Assembly (NCBI RefSeq): GCF_021864535.1
Contig: NZ_JAKJIC010000013.1
Coordinates: forward strand, 62,001-126,000
Direction of reading: 5' to 3'
Origin: Oryzibacter oryziterrae
GTDB taxonomy: Bacteria; Pseudomonadota; Alphaproteobacteria; Rhizobiales; Pleomorphomonadaceae
Length of the DNA stretch: 64,000 nt
Part shown: positions 49,270 to 56,917 of the stretch, piece by piece
Layout of the letters: each line of letters begins with the position of its first letter
Numbering within the stretch: position 1 is the stretch's first letter
Translations under genes and position numbers: made by a program
The notes under the pieces: generated by a model
The model's input: only the letters and a program-made list of their open reading frames with translations
Database searches by the model: none
Told to the model about the DNA's origin: nothing

Positions 49270-50451
49270 ATGTCCGTCGAGAAAATGCGGGCCTATCGTG
49301 GACCGGTGCTGCTGTCGCAGGGCTTCCGCCCCTTCTTCTTGCTGGGGGCGCTGCAATCGGCCGTGGCCATCCTGATCTGGCTCGGCTGGCTGTTCGGCTG
49401 GATTGAGCCGAAGACCGCCTTTGCGCCGGTGGATTGGCATGTGCACGAGATGCTGTTCGGCTTCCTGCCGGCCATCGTCACCGGCTTCCTTCTGACCGCC
49501 GTGCCCAACTGGACGGGACGGCTGCCGGTGCGGGGCGCACCGCTCGCGGGCCTCGTCGGCCTCTGGCTGGCGGGACGGCTGGCGATTGGCTGGTCTGCCG
49601 TGATCGGCCCGATGGCCGCAGCCGGCGTCGATTGCCTCTATCTCGCGGTTCTGGCGGCCGTGATCGCCAACGAGATCGTCTCGGGCCGCAACTGGCGCAA
49701 TCTCAAGGTGCTCCTGCCGTTGACGGTCCTGCTGGCGGCCAATCTCCTGTTCCACTGGCAAGCCATCGCCAATGGCAGCACCGACATCGCCCGGCGTCTG
49801 GCGCTGTCGGCGGTCCTGGCCCTGATCATGCTGATCGGCGGCCGCATCGTGCCGAGCTTCACGCGCAACTGGCTGGTGCGGGAGAACCCCGGCCGCCTGC
49901 CCGCGCCCTTCGCGCGGCTGGACATGCTGATCATGGGGTTGAGCCTTGCGGCGCTCACCGTCTGGTCCTGCTGGCCCGAGAGCCTGGCGGCGGGCGTGCT
50001 GATGCTGCTGGCAGCGCTCGCCAATGGCCTGCGCCTCGCCCGCTGGGCCGGCGATCGGACGACGCGCGAACCGCTGGTCCTGGTGCTGCACCTCTCCTTC
50101 GCCTTCATTCCCCAGGGCTTTGTGCTCGCCGGTCTGGCGGCGCTGCGGCCCGATCTGGTGCCGGCCGCCGCTGGCCTGCACGCATTCGGCGTCGGAGCCT
50201 TCGGCGCGATGACGCTGTCGGTGATGATCCGCTCGTCGCTCGGCCATACCGGCCACGCGCTGACCATGAACCGCCCGGCGCAACTGGTCTATGCCCTGGT
50301 CGTTGCGGCTACGCTCTTCCGCCTTGCCGCCGTGTTCGATCCCGATCGCTTCACGCTGTGGATCGCCACCGCAGGTCTTGCCTGGGCCGCCGCCTTCCTC
50401 GGCTTCTGCGCGGTGATCGGCCCGAAGCTCCTGCGGCGGCGGCTCTTCTGA
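49270..50451 (+). CDS. nnrS: NnrS family haem/copper membrane protein
   Basis: The product is 393 aa with about 12 hydrophobic segments. Family signatures: GFRPFFLLGAL, DWHVHEMLFGFLPAIVTGFLLTAVPNWTGR, GGRIVPSFTRNWL and GAFGAMTLSVMIRSSLGHTG. NnrS relieves nitrosative stress and is found with denitrification genes, but none is in this window. ATG 49270 has GGAAGGTG upstream. Confidence 0.92.
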   Translation: MSVEKMRAYRGPVLLSQGFRPFFLLGALQSAVAILIWLGWLFGWIEPKTAFAPVDWHVHEMLFGFLPAIVTGFLLTAVPNWTGRLPVRGAPLAGLVGLWLAGRLAIGWSAVIGPMAAAGVDCLYLAVLAAVIANEIVSGRNWRNLKVLLPLTVLLAANLLFHWQAIANGSTDIARRLALSAVLALIMLIGGRIVPSFTRNWLVRENPGRLPAPFARLDMLIMGLSLAALTVWSCWPESLAAGVLMLLAALANGLRLARWAGDRTTREPLVLVLHLSFAFIPQGFVLAGLAALRPDLVPAAAGLHAFGVGAFGAMTLSVMIRSSLGHTGHALTMNRPAQLVYALVVAATLFRLAAVFDPDRFTLWIATAGLAWAAAFLGFCAVIGPKLLRRRLF

Positions 50452-50455
50452 GCCG

Positions 50456-51493
50456 TCAGGCCGAGACTGCCGGGTCGGCCACCTTGTCGCGGCCGAACTG
50501 GATGTCCTCGGCGCTCAACACCGTCCGTCCCGCGTCGCGCGCCTTCTTGCGCAGATAGCGGAAGGTGCGGATCGTCTGCGCCTCGAGATGCCGGCCCGCC
50601 GACAGCGGCGCGAACTTGGGCGTCTCGCCCTCCGGCACGAAATGCGGCAACGGCGCCACCACGGTGTCATGGTCGACGGCGAAGAACAGCGGGAAGGAAT
50701 AGCGCTCGGCCGGCGTCTTCACCACCCGGTGGCTGGTGGCCACGAACCGGCCATTGCTCCAGGCTTCCAGCATGTCGCCGATGTTCACCACATAGGCGCC
50801 GGGCACCGGCGGCGCGTCGATCCACTTGCCATTCACGTCGACCACCTGCAGACCCGGCCCGGTCACATGCAGCAGCGTGAAGCACTCGTAGTCGGTATGC
50901 GAACCGATGCCGAGGCTGCCGTCGTCGACGCGTTTCTCGTCGCGCGGATAGTGGATGAGCCTGAGCTGCGAGGTCGGCTTGGTGACGAAGCGGTCGAAAT
51001 GCTCTTCCGGCAGGCCGAGCGCCAGGGCGAAGGCATGCAGCAAGACGCGGCCAACGCCCATGACGGCGGTGTAATACTCCGTCACATCGGCGGCAAAGCC
51101 GGGGATGTCGGGCCAGACATTGGGGCCGAGCAGCAGGTTGCCGGCGAGATAGTCCGGATCGTCGGCCGGCAGGTCCAGGGCCGTGTCGAAGCATTCCTTG
51201 GTGTCGTTGCGCTTGATGTCGTCGTCGTAGAAGGTTTCTTCCCCCGGCGGCACGTAGCCGCGATGATTGGTCGACCTGGCGATGTGATAGCGGAGCTTGA
51301 AGTCGTCCGGCTGCGCGAACAGCTCCTTGGCGCGCGCTTCCAGCCTGGCAAACAGCGCTTCGGGAACGCCGTGGTTGATCACATAGAGAAAGCCGTTGGC
51401 GGTGGCGGCCAGGCGGATCTCCTCGACGAGCCGCGCCTTGGCGGCGGTGTCGCGTCCGAACATCGGCGAGAGATCGATGATGGGCAGGCTCAT
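50456..51493 (-). CDS. 2-oxoglutarate/Fe(II)-dependent oxygenase, isopenicillin N synthase family
   Basis: The product is 345 aa. The DIOX_N region (LPIIDLSPMFG...GFLYVINHGVPEALFARLEA) is followed by the double-stranded beta-helix core with the iron ligands His and Asp in GIGSHTDYECFTLL, distal His in ATSHRVV and the 2-oxoglutarate-binding R-x-S (RYS). The substrate is unknown. It is co-directional with the gene at 51513-52115 (19-bp gap) and the pair is divergent from the guanidine operon. ATG 51493 follows AGGAGA; the frame is open to 51583. Confidence 0.9.
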   Translation of the reverse strand: MSLPIIDLSPMFGRDTAAKARLVEEIRLAATANGFLYVINHGVPEALFARLEARAKELFAQPDDFKLRYHIARSTNHRGYVPPGEETFYDDDIKRNDTKECFDTALDLPADDPDYLAGNLLLGPNVWPDIPGFAADVTEYYTAVMGVGRVLLHAFALALGLPEEHFDRFVTKPTSQLRLIHYPRDEKRVDDGSLGIGSHTDYECFTLLHVTGPGLQVVDVNGKWIDAPPVPGAYVVNIGDMLEAWSNGRFVATSHRVVKTPAERYSFPLFFAVDHDTVVAPLPHFVPEGETPKFAPLSAGRHLEAQTIRTFRYLRKKARDAGRTVLSAEDIQFGRDKVADPAVSA

Positions 51494-51512
51494 GCTCAGG
51501 TCTCCTGTCGGA

Positions 51513-52115
51513 TCAGAGGGGGGCGTCTGCGAGGTTGCCCTCGACGCAGCGCCAGAGGCGACCATCAGCGTCGACAAGGCCATGATCGGTACGGCGATAT
51601 CCTAGGGCGCGGCCCACCCGGCGGGGATCGGTGGAGCGGCGGATGACCGGATCGCCGAGGGTCCAGTGATCTACCTGTGCCGGCGTGGCCGCGAGGAGGT
51701 CCTGCCCGACCCGCACCAGAATGCCGTCGTCGGCGCGCAGGACCAGCGTCGGCGCCCGGTCCGGCGCCCGCTGCCAATCCTCCACATAAGGGGAGAGCGA
51801 ACCGCGCTCCAGCATCCGGTCCGGCCCGGTCCACACGAGCTGGCCGACGTCCGCCGATCCTGTCGGGTTGAGATCGATCTCGCGATGCCAGGTGCAGACG
51901 TCACCGTCGAGCGAGATGGTGCCCGCAAAGCCTTCGGCGGCGCCGTCGGCGCCGATGCGGATGTCGGCAAAGGCGGTCCCGGCCTGCAGCCAGAGGACGA
52001 AGGTCTGGTCGTCATGCCGGCCGTCCGGCCAGGCGATGGAAAGGCGCCTCCAGGCGCCGATCAAGTCATCCGCAGGGATCATGTCGGGGGGCGGGGGGAC
52101 GTCGGGTTCGTTCAT
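51513..52115 (-). CDS. HRI1-like small protein, function unknown
   Basis: The product is 200 aa with no signal or membrane segment. The pattern WRRLSIAWPDG...FADIRIG...GFAGTI...CTWHREID...DVGQ...LERG...YVEDWQR resembles the HRI1/lipocalin-like family, whose members keep FxDIR, FAGT, WxHxxD and ERG in that order. No function is established. It is probably the first gene of a two-gene operon with the oxygenase. Two GGGTCGTCCC palindromes lie 50-95 bp upstream of its start. Confidence 0.6.
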   Translation of the reverse strand: MNEPDVPPPPDMIPADDLIGAWRRLSIAWPDGRHDDQTFVLWLQAGTAFADIRIGADGAAEGFAGTISLDGDVCTWHREIDLNPTGSADVGQLVWTGPDRMLERGSLSPYVEDWQRAPDRAPTLVLRADDGILVRVGQDLLAATPAQVDHWTLGDPVIRRSTDPRRVGRALGYRRTDHGLVDADGRLWRCVEGNLADAPL

Positions 52116-52163
52116 CGGAGTGATCCGGTGCAGCCGATCCCGCGCTCGGGAGGCCCAATCTGT

Positions 52164-52210
52164 CCGGGTCGTCCCGGGTTGATCGACGAACAGTCCGGGT
52201 CGTCCCGGAC
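52164..52210. promoter_or_regulatory. Tandem palindromic operator-like sites (GGGTCGTCCC)
   Basis: CCGGGTCGTCCCGG occurs at 52164-52177 and again at 52195-52208; the second extends to GTCCGGG-TCGT-CCCGGAC. The centres are 31 bp apart, about three helical turns. The same core reads GGGACGACCC at 55456 and 55489. Confidence 0.6.
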
Positions 52211-52219
52211 GTCACAAGT

Positions 52220-52270
52220 CTGGAGCACCCGCCGATCCTGTTGAAACAACAGGATCAAAAAGCACTCCAA
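52220..52270. repeat. Palindromic repeat, family A copy 2
   Basis: The hairpin GATCCTGTTG-AAA-CAACAGGATC (52234-52256) has a flanking CTGGAGCACCCGCC and AAAAAGCACTCCAA. It lies between the operator-like sites and the riboswitch. The stretch 52271-52518 after it is comparatively AT-rich and probably holds the promoter of the guanidine operon. Confidence 0.75.
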
Positions 52271-52518
52271 AGCAAGACTGCAACAGGTTCATCTTGGGCT
52301 CAAGGCGGAATTTTAGGCTGAATGCGGAGCGCGTAAAGAGTTCGCCGGAACAATGGCCTCGCTATAGTATCGTCTGTCGGTGGGCTGGCAAATTTGAACG
52401 TTGAATGCAGTTTGTAAGCAGCCTTTGCCCATAAAATGACCTTCGGCCGTCTCCGTCTCGATGATCCCGCCGGGAACCGCGCCTTTCTTGGCTTGGCACG
52501 CAATCTGCATTGTTACTG

Positions 52519-52628
52519 ATGCGTCTAGGGTTCCGGCCGCTTCTGCGGTGACTGGTCCGAGAGTCGCAATCCGGGTGAGGCGCTGCATTCGCCCGGACAC
52601 ACGGCGGGATAAAAGCCCGGGAGGCTCA
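52519..52628 (+). promoter_or_regulatory. Guanidine-I riboswitch (ykkC type)
   Basis: All hallmark blocks appear in order: TCTAGGGTTCCG (52524-52535), ACTGGTCCGAGAGTC (52551-52565), ACACGG (52599-52604) and GGGATAAAAGCCCGGGAG (52607-52624). A GC-rich stem loop separates the second and third. This RNA class binds guanidinium and raises expression of guanidine exporters or guanidine-degrading enzymes. It sits about 110 nt upstream of the ABC transporter operon. Confidence 0.95.
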
Positions 52629-52703
52629 AACCGAGGGGAACGGTCATCCGTTTCGCCGGCGAAGTCGCCCGTTCGTGTCTTCCCGCCAGAGCTGTCGCTC
52701 CCC

Positions 52704-52730
52704 CCGGATGGTGTAATCGAGGATCCGGAG
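52704..52730 (+). promoter_or_regulatory. Hairpin overlapping the ribosome-binding site
   Basis: CCGGAT (52704-52709) can pair with ATCCGG (52723-52728). The latter includes the first bases of GGAG (52727-52730), the only Shine-Dalgarno sequence before ATG 52740. It is a candidate translational expression platform for the riboswitch. Confidence 0.4.
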
Positions 52731-52739
52731 TTGACGACG

Positions 52740-53810
52740 ATGGCATTTCCCCTGAAGACCCTGTTCGCAGCCGCCGCCATGACCGGGCTGCTGGCATCCC
52801 CGGCGCCGCTCCTGGCCGCCGAAAAGACCGATTTCAAGATCGCCTGGACCATTTACGCCGGCTGGATGCCCTGGCCCTATGCCCAGGAGCACGGCATCGT
52901 CAAGAAATGGGCCGACAAATACGGCATCAGCATCGAGTTCCAGCAGATCAACGACTATGTGGAGTCGATCAACCAGTATACCGCCGGCAAGTTCGACGGC
53001 GTGCTCGTCACCAACATGGACGCGCTGACCATTCCGGCCGCCGGTGGCGTCGATACGTCGGTGGTTCTCGTCGGCGACTATTCCAATGGCAACGACGGCG
53101 TTGTGCTGAAGGGTGCCAAGTCGCTTGCCGACATCAAGGGCCAGAAGGTCAATCTGGTGGAGCTGTCGGTGTCGCATTATCTCCTGGCCCGCGGCCTCGA
53201 CAGCATTGGTCTCAAGGAAAGCGACGTCTCCACCGTCAACACCTCTGACGCCGACATCGTCGCCGCCGCGGCCAGCCCTGACGTCACCGCTGTCGTCGCC
53301 TGGAACCCCCAGCTCGCCGAGATCAAGAAGTCGCCCGACATGACCGAGGTGTTCGACAGCACCAAGATTCCCGGCGAAATCATGGATCTGGCCGTCGTCA
53401 ACACCGAGACGCTGAAGGACAATCCCAAGCTGGGCAAGGCGCTCGCCGGTGCCTGGTTCGAGACCCTCGCGCTGATGGCCAGGGACGACGCCGAGGGCAA
53501 GGCGGCGCGCGAGGAGATGGCCAAGCTGTCGGGCACCGATCTGCCCGGTTATGACGCGCAGCTCAAGACCACCTATCTCTACACCGATCCCAAGGACGCT
53601 GCCGCCTTCACCCGCTCCGACGACATCGTCAAGTACATGGATCTCGTCCGCAGCTTCTCCTTCGAGCACAACCTGCTGGGTGAAGGCGCTGCCAGCAAGG
53701 ACGTGGTGGGCATCGCCTTCCCCGGCGGCAAGGTGCTCGGCGACGCGGCCAACGTGAAGCTGCGCTTCGACGACACCTACGAGCAGCTCGCAGCCGACGG
53801 CAAGCTCTGA
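52740..53810 (+). CDS. ABC transporter periplasmic binding protein of the urea/guanidine carboxylase operon
   Basis: The product is 356 aa. A signal peptide (LKTLFAAAAMTGLLASPAPLLAA) precedes a NrtA/SsuA-like type II binding fold (KIAWTIYAGWMPWPYAQEHGIVKKWADKYGI, DALTIPAAGGVDTSVVLVGDYSNGND). It belongs to the subgroup found beside urea carboxylase genes. Under a guanidine-I riboswitch, guanidinium or a guanidine compound is the likely ligand. Pfam-level kinship is to nitrate/taurine binding proteins, so affinity is not proved. Confidence 0.9.
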   Translation: MAFPLKTLFAAAAMTGLLASPAPLLAAEKTDFKIAWTIYAGWMPWPYAQEHGIVKKWADKYGISIEFQQINDYVESINQYTAGKFDGVLVTNMDALTIPAAGGVDTSVVLVGDYSNGNDGVVLKGAKSLADIKGQKVNLVELSVSHYLLARGLDSIGLKESDVSTVNTSDADIVAAAASPDVTAVVAWNPQLAEIKKSPDMTEVFDSTKIPGEIMDLAVVNTETLKDNPKLGKALAGAWFETLALMARDDAEGKAAREEMAKLSGTDLPGYDAQLKTTYLYTDPKDAAAFTRSDDIVKYMDLVRSFSFEHNLLGEGAASKDVVGIAFPGGKVLGDAANVKLRFDDTYEQLAADGKL

Positions 53811-53833
53811 CACGCCCCCTACGGAGGACGGCC

Positions 53834-54661
53834 ATGGCGCGCCGATGGATCAACCGGCATCCGGGACGGGCGGAACGCCTGTTCCTGGGGCTGCTGCCCT
53901 TCCTCATCCTGATCCTGGTCTATGCGACCGGATCGGCGATGCGGCTGGAGGTGAACCCCAACGACAAGCTCCTGCCGAGCTTTGCCTCGCTGGGCAATGC
54001 CATCGCTCGCGTGGCCTTTTCCACCGACCCGCGCACCGGTGTCGTGCTCCTCTGGGCCGACACGGCGGCGAGCCTTGAGCGGCTGGTTCTCGGCCTCGTG
54101 ATCGCCACGGCGCTGTCGCTGGTGATCGGCGTCGTCAACGGCGTGCTGCCCTATGTCAGGGCGGGCCTGTCGCCCATGGTGGCCATCGTCTCGATGATCC
54201 CGCCCATGGCGCTGTTGCCGGTGCTGTTCATCGTCTTCGGCCTCGACGAACTGTCCAAGGTGGTGCTGATCGTCATCGGCATCGCCCCTTTCCTGATGCG
54301 TGATCTCGAAGCGCGCATTCTGGAAATGCCGGGCGAACAGCTGATCAAGGCGCAGACGCTCGGCGCCTCCAGCTGGCAGATCGTGCTGCGCGTGGTGCTG
54401 CCGCAAATGCTGCCGCGCCTCATCGACGCGGTGCGCCTGTCGCTGGGGCCGGCCTGGCTGTTCCTGATCTCGGCCGAGGCCATCGCCGCCGACGTCGGTC
54501 TGGGCTACCGCATCTTCCTGGTGCGCCGCTATCTCGCCATGGACGTGATCCTGCCCTACGTGGTCTGGATCACGCTGCTGGCGCTGATCTTCGACATTGC
54601 GCTCAAGCGCTTCAACGCCTGGGTGTTTCCCTGGATGGAAGCTGGCCGGAGGTCCGCATGA
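53834..54661 (+). CDS. ABC transporter permease (guanidine operon)
   Basis: The product is 275 aa. It is a BPD_transp_1 permease with six hydrophobic segments and the ATPase-coupling EAA-type loop EARILEMPGEQLIKAQTLGASSWQIVLRVVLPQMLPRL. It is similar in layout to SsuC/TauC. It overlaps the ATPase gene by 4 bp. Confidence 0.93.
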   Translation: MARRWINRHPGRAERLFLGLLPFLILILVYATGSAMRLEVNPNDKLLPSFASLGNAIARVAFSTDPRTGVVLLWADTAASLERLVLGLVIATALSLVIGVVNGVLPYVRAGLSPMVAIVSMIPPMALLPVLFIVFGLDELSKVVLIVIGIAPFLMRDLEARILEMPGEQLIKAQTLGASSWQIVLRVVLPQMLPRLIDAVRLSLGPAWLFLISAEAIAADVGLGYRIFLVRRYLAMDVILPYVVWITLLALIFDIALKRFNAWVFPWMEAGRRSA

Positions 54662-55437
54662 GCCACGTCTCCGTCAGCAACGTCTGGAAGGAATATGACG
54701 GCCAGATCGTCCTCGAACGGGTCAATCTCGAGGTCAAGCCGCATGCCTTCGTCTCCATCGTCGGCCCGTCCGGCTGCGGCAAGTCCACCTTCCTGCGCAT
54801 GCTGCTGAGCCAGGAGATGCCCTCGCGCGGTTCCATCCTGGTCGACGGCGCGCCGCTGCCGCCCGAGCCCACCGAGGAACGCGGCGTGGTGTTCCAGCGC
54901 TATTCGGTCTTCCCGCATCTGACCGTGCTGGAAAACGTCGCCTTCGGCCTCGAAGTGCAGCGCTCCCGGCTGGTCGGCCGCCTGTTCGGCGCAAGGCGGC
55001 GTGAAGTGTTCGAGGCCTGCGGCGAGATCATTGCCGCCGTCGGGCTCGATGCGGCGCGCGACAAATACCCCTCCCAGCTGTCGGGCGGCATGCAGCAGCG
55101 CCTCGCCATCGCCCAGGCGCTGATCCGCCGGCCGCGCATCCTGTTGCTCGACGAACCCTTCGGGGCGCTTGATCCGGGCATCCGCGCGGACATGCACGAT
55201 CTTATGCTGACCCTGTTCGAGGAGACCGGCCTCACCGTGTTCATGGTGACGCATGACCTCAAGGAAGCCTTCCATCTGGGCACGCGGCTGATCGCCTTCG
55301 ATCGCTACCGCCGCCGCCCCGAGGAGATCGGCGCCTATGGCGCCACCATCACCTTCGACCTGCCGCTCGACCGGTCGAGCCCGCGCGAAAAGCGCGAGGC
55401 CATGGCCGAGATCGGCCACGCCGTGGCCGGCAACTGA
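54658..55437 (+). CDS. ABC transporter ATP-binding protein (guanidine operon)
   Basis: The product is 259 aa. Walker A is VGPSGCGKSTFL, the Q-loop VVFQRYSVFP, the signature QLSGGMQQRLAIAQAL, Walker B ILLLDEPFGALDPG and the H-loop MVTHDLKEAF. It energises the importer formed with the two preceding genes. Confidence 0.95.
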   Translation: MSHVSVSNVWKEYDGQIVLERVNLEVKPHAFVSIVGPSGCGKSTFLRMLLSQEMPSRGSILVDGAPLPPEPTEERGVVFQRYSVFPHLTVLENVAFGLEVQRSRLVGRLFGARRREVFEACGEIIAAVGLDAARDKYPSQLSGGMQQRLAIAQALIRRPRILLLDEPFGALDPGIRADMHDLMLTLFEETGLTVFMVTHDLKEAFHLGTRLIAFDRYRRRPEEIGAYGATITFDLPLDRSSPREKREAMAEIGHAVAGN

Positions 55438-55453
55438 CATAACCCAAGGCCCG

Positions 55454-55499
55454 CCGGGACGACCCGGCCACGACAGGGCCCCGAGGACGGGACGACCCG
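55454..55499. promoter_or_regulatory. Second pair of GGGACGACCC palindromic sites
   Basis: CCGGGACGACCCGG at 55454-55467 and CGGGACGACCCG at 55488-55499 are inverse copies of the sites at 52164-52208. The cores are 33 bp apart, and the pair fills the 77-bp gap before the first deiminase gene. Confidence 0.55.
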
Positions 55500-55514
55500 C
55501 GAGGAGCGAGAGAG

Positions 55515-56249
55515 ATGAGCCAAGAGGTTCTCTATCGGGACGAACTGCCCGGCGGCAAGCACTGGTCCATGGTGCTGAAACGCGGCACCCTTCTGCGCCT
55601 GACCGACCTTGAGGGCGGCGCCAATGTGGGCATGCTGTTCTACAATCCGGCCAACCTGCTCGAACGCTACAATGCGCCCGACACGCTGAAGTGCCAGCAC
55701 ACCTTCAAGCTCACCGCCGGCAACTGCCTCTATTCCGACATGGGACGCATCTTCTGTTCCATCGTTGCCGACACGGTGGGCTGGCACGACACGGTGACCG
55801 GCAACAGCACCCGCGCCTCCGTTGCCCGCAAGTGGGGTCACGCGGACTACCAGACCGCCCGCAACGACTGGACGCAGAACGGCCACGACAGCTTCCTGGT
55901 GGAAGGGGCCAAATACGGTCTTACCCGTCGCGACACCGCCGCCAACGTCAACTGGTTCACCCGCGTCTCCGTCGCCGACGACGGCACGCTTGTCTACGAT
56001 ACCGTCAACTCCAAGGCCGGCGATCAGGTGACGTTGCGCTTCGAGATGGACACGCTGGTGCTGATGCACACCTGCCCGCATCCGCTCGACCCGAGCCCGG
56101 TCTATCCGCGCCGCCCCACTGCCTATGAACTTCTCAGCGCCGAACCGGTGCTTGCCACCGACTACTGCCTCAACTTCCGCCCCGAGAACGGCCGCGGCTT
56201 TGAGAACAATCGCATCCATCACCTGTGCAACTGCGGATCGGAGGGCTGA
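55515..56249 (+). CDS. Urea carboxylase-associated protein 1 (DUF1989); carboxyguanidine deiminase subunit
   Basis: The product is 244 aa. It is a DUF1989 protein with LKRGTLLRLTDLEGGANVGMLFYNPANLLERYNAPDTLKCQHT and SDMGRIFCSIVADTVGWHDT. In guanidine degradation, two DUF1989 proteins (CgdA/CgdB) deiminate carboxyguanidine to allophanate. I do not assign which letter applies. A Cys-rich C-terminus (HHLCNCGSEG) could bind metal. ATG 55515 follows GAGGAGCGAGAGAG. Confidence 0.9.
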   Translation: MSQEVLYRDELPGGKHWSMVLKRGTLLRLTDLEGGANVGMLFYNPANLLERYNAPDTLKCQHTFKLTAGNCLYSDMGRIFCSIVADTVGWHDTVTGNSTRASVARKWGHADYQTARNDWTQNGHDSFLVEGAKYGLTRRDTAANVNWFTRVSVADDGTLVYDTVNSKAGDQVTLRFEMDTLVLMHTCPHPLDPSPVYPRRPTAYELLSAEPVLATDYCLNFRPENGRGFENNRIHHLCNCGSEG

Positions 56250-56252
56250 GCC

Positions 56253-56900
56253 ATGATCAAGGAAAGCCGCTACCAGCCCGAAACCGCCACCTTCCGCAAG
56301 GTGGTCAACGCCGGCACCTATTTCCTCGAGGAAGTGAAGGCGGGCCAGATCGTCCGCATCGTCGACCTTGAAGGCAATCAGGCTGCCGACACGCTGTTCT
56401 TCTCGGCCCGCGATCCGGGCGAGCGCTATTCGGCCGTCGATACCATCCGCGAACAGGGCAATGTCTACCTGACCGTCGGCAGCCGCCTGCTGTCGCAGGA
56501 AGGCAGGGAGATGCTGGAAATCGTCGCCGATACCGTCGGCCGGCATGACACGCTCGGCGGCGCCTGCGCCACCGAAAGCAATACGGTACGCTATGCGCTC
56601 GAGAAGAAGACCATGCACGCCTGCCGCGACAGCTGGCTGCTGGCCGTCGCCGAGAATGATCACCTGGGGCTTTCCAAGCGCGACATTGCCCACAACATCA
56701 ACTTCTTCATGAACGTGCCGGTGACGCCCGACGGCGGCCTGACCTTCGAAGACGGCCTGTCGGCACCGGGCAAATATGTGGAGATGCAGGCCAGGATGGA
56801 CGTGCTCGTCCTGATCTCCAACTGTCCCCAGCTCAACAATCCCTGCAACGCCTACAATCCCACGCCCATTGAAGTGATGGTGTGGGATCCGGCGGCCTGA
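56253..56900 (+). CDS. Urea carboxylase-associated protein 2 (DUF1989); carboxyguanidine deiminase subunit
   Basis: The product is 215 aa. It is the partner DUF1989 protein with [63 protein letters not shown] and a C-terminal [18 protein letters not shown]. It is paralogous to the preceding gene, and together they are expected to form the heteromeric deiminase. The gap to the previous gene is 3 bp. Confidence 0.9.
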   Translation: MIKESRYQPETATFRKVVNAGTYFLEEVKAGQIVRIVDLEGNQAADTLFFSARDPGERYSAVDTIREQGNVYLTVGSRLLSQEGREMLEIVADTVGRHDTLGGACATESNTVRYALEKKTMHACRDSWLLAVAENDHLGLSKRDIAHNINFFMNVPVTPDGGLTFEDGLSAPGKYVEMQARMDVLVLISNCPQLNNPCNAYNPTPIEVMVWDPAA

Positions 56901-56917
56901 CGCGAAGGGATCGAGCC

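Noticed and set aside
52313-52852. A 179-codon minus-strand frame across the riboswitch
   Set aside because: It is antisense to the riboswitch and to the start of the binding-protein gene, and its translation has no family resemblance.
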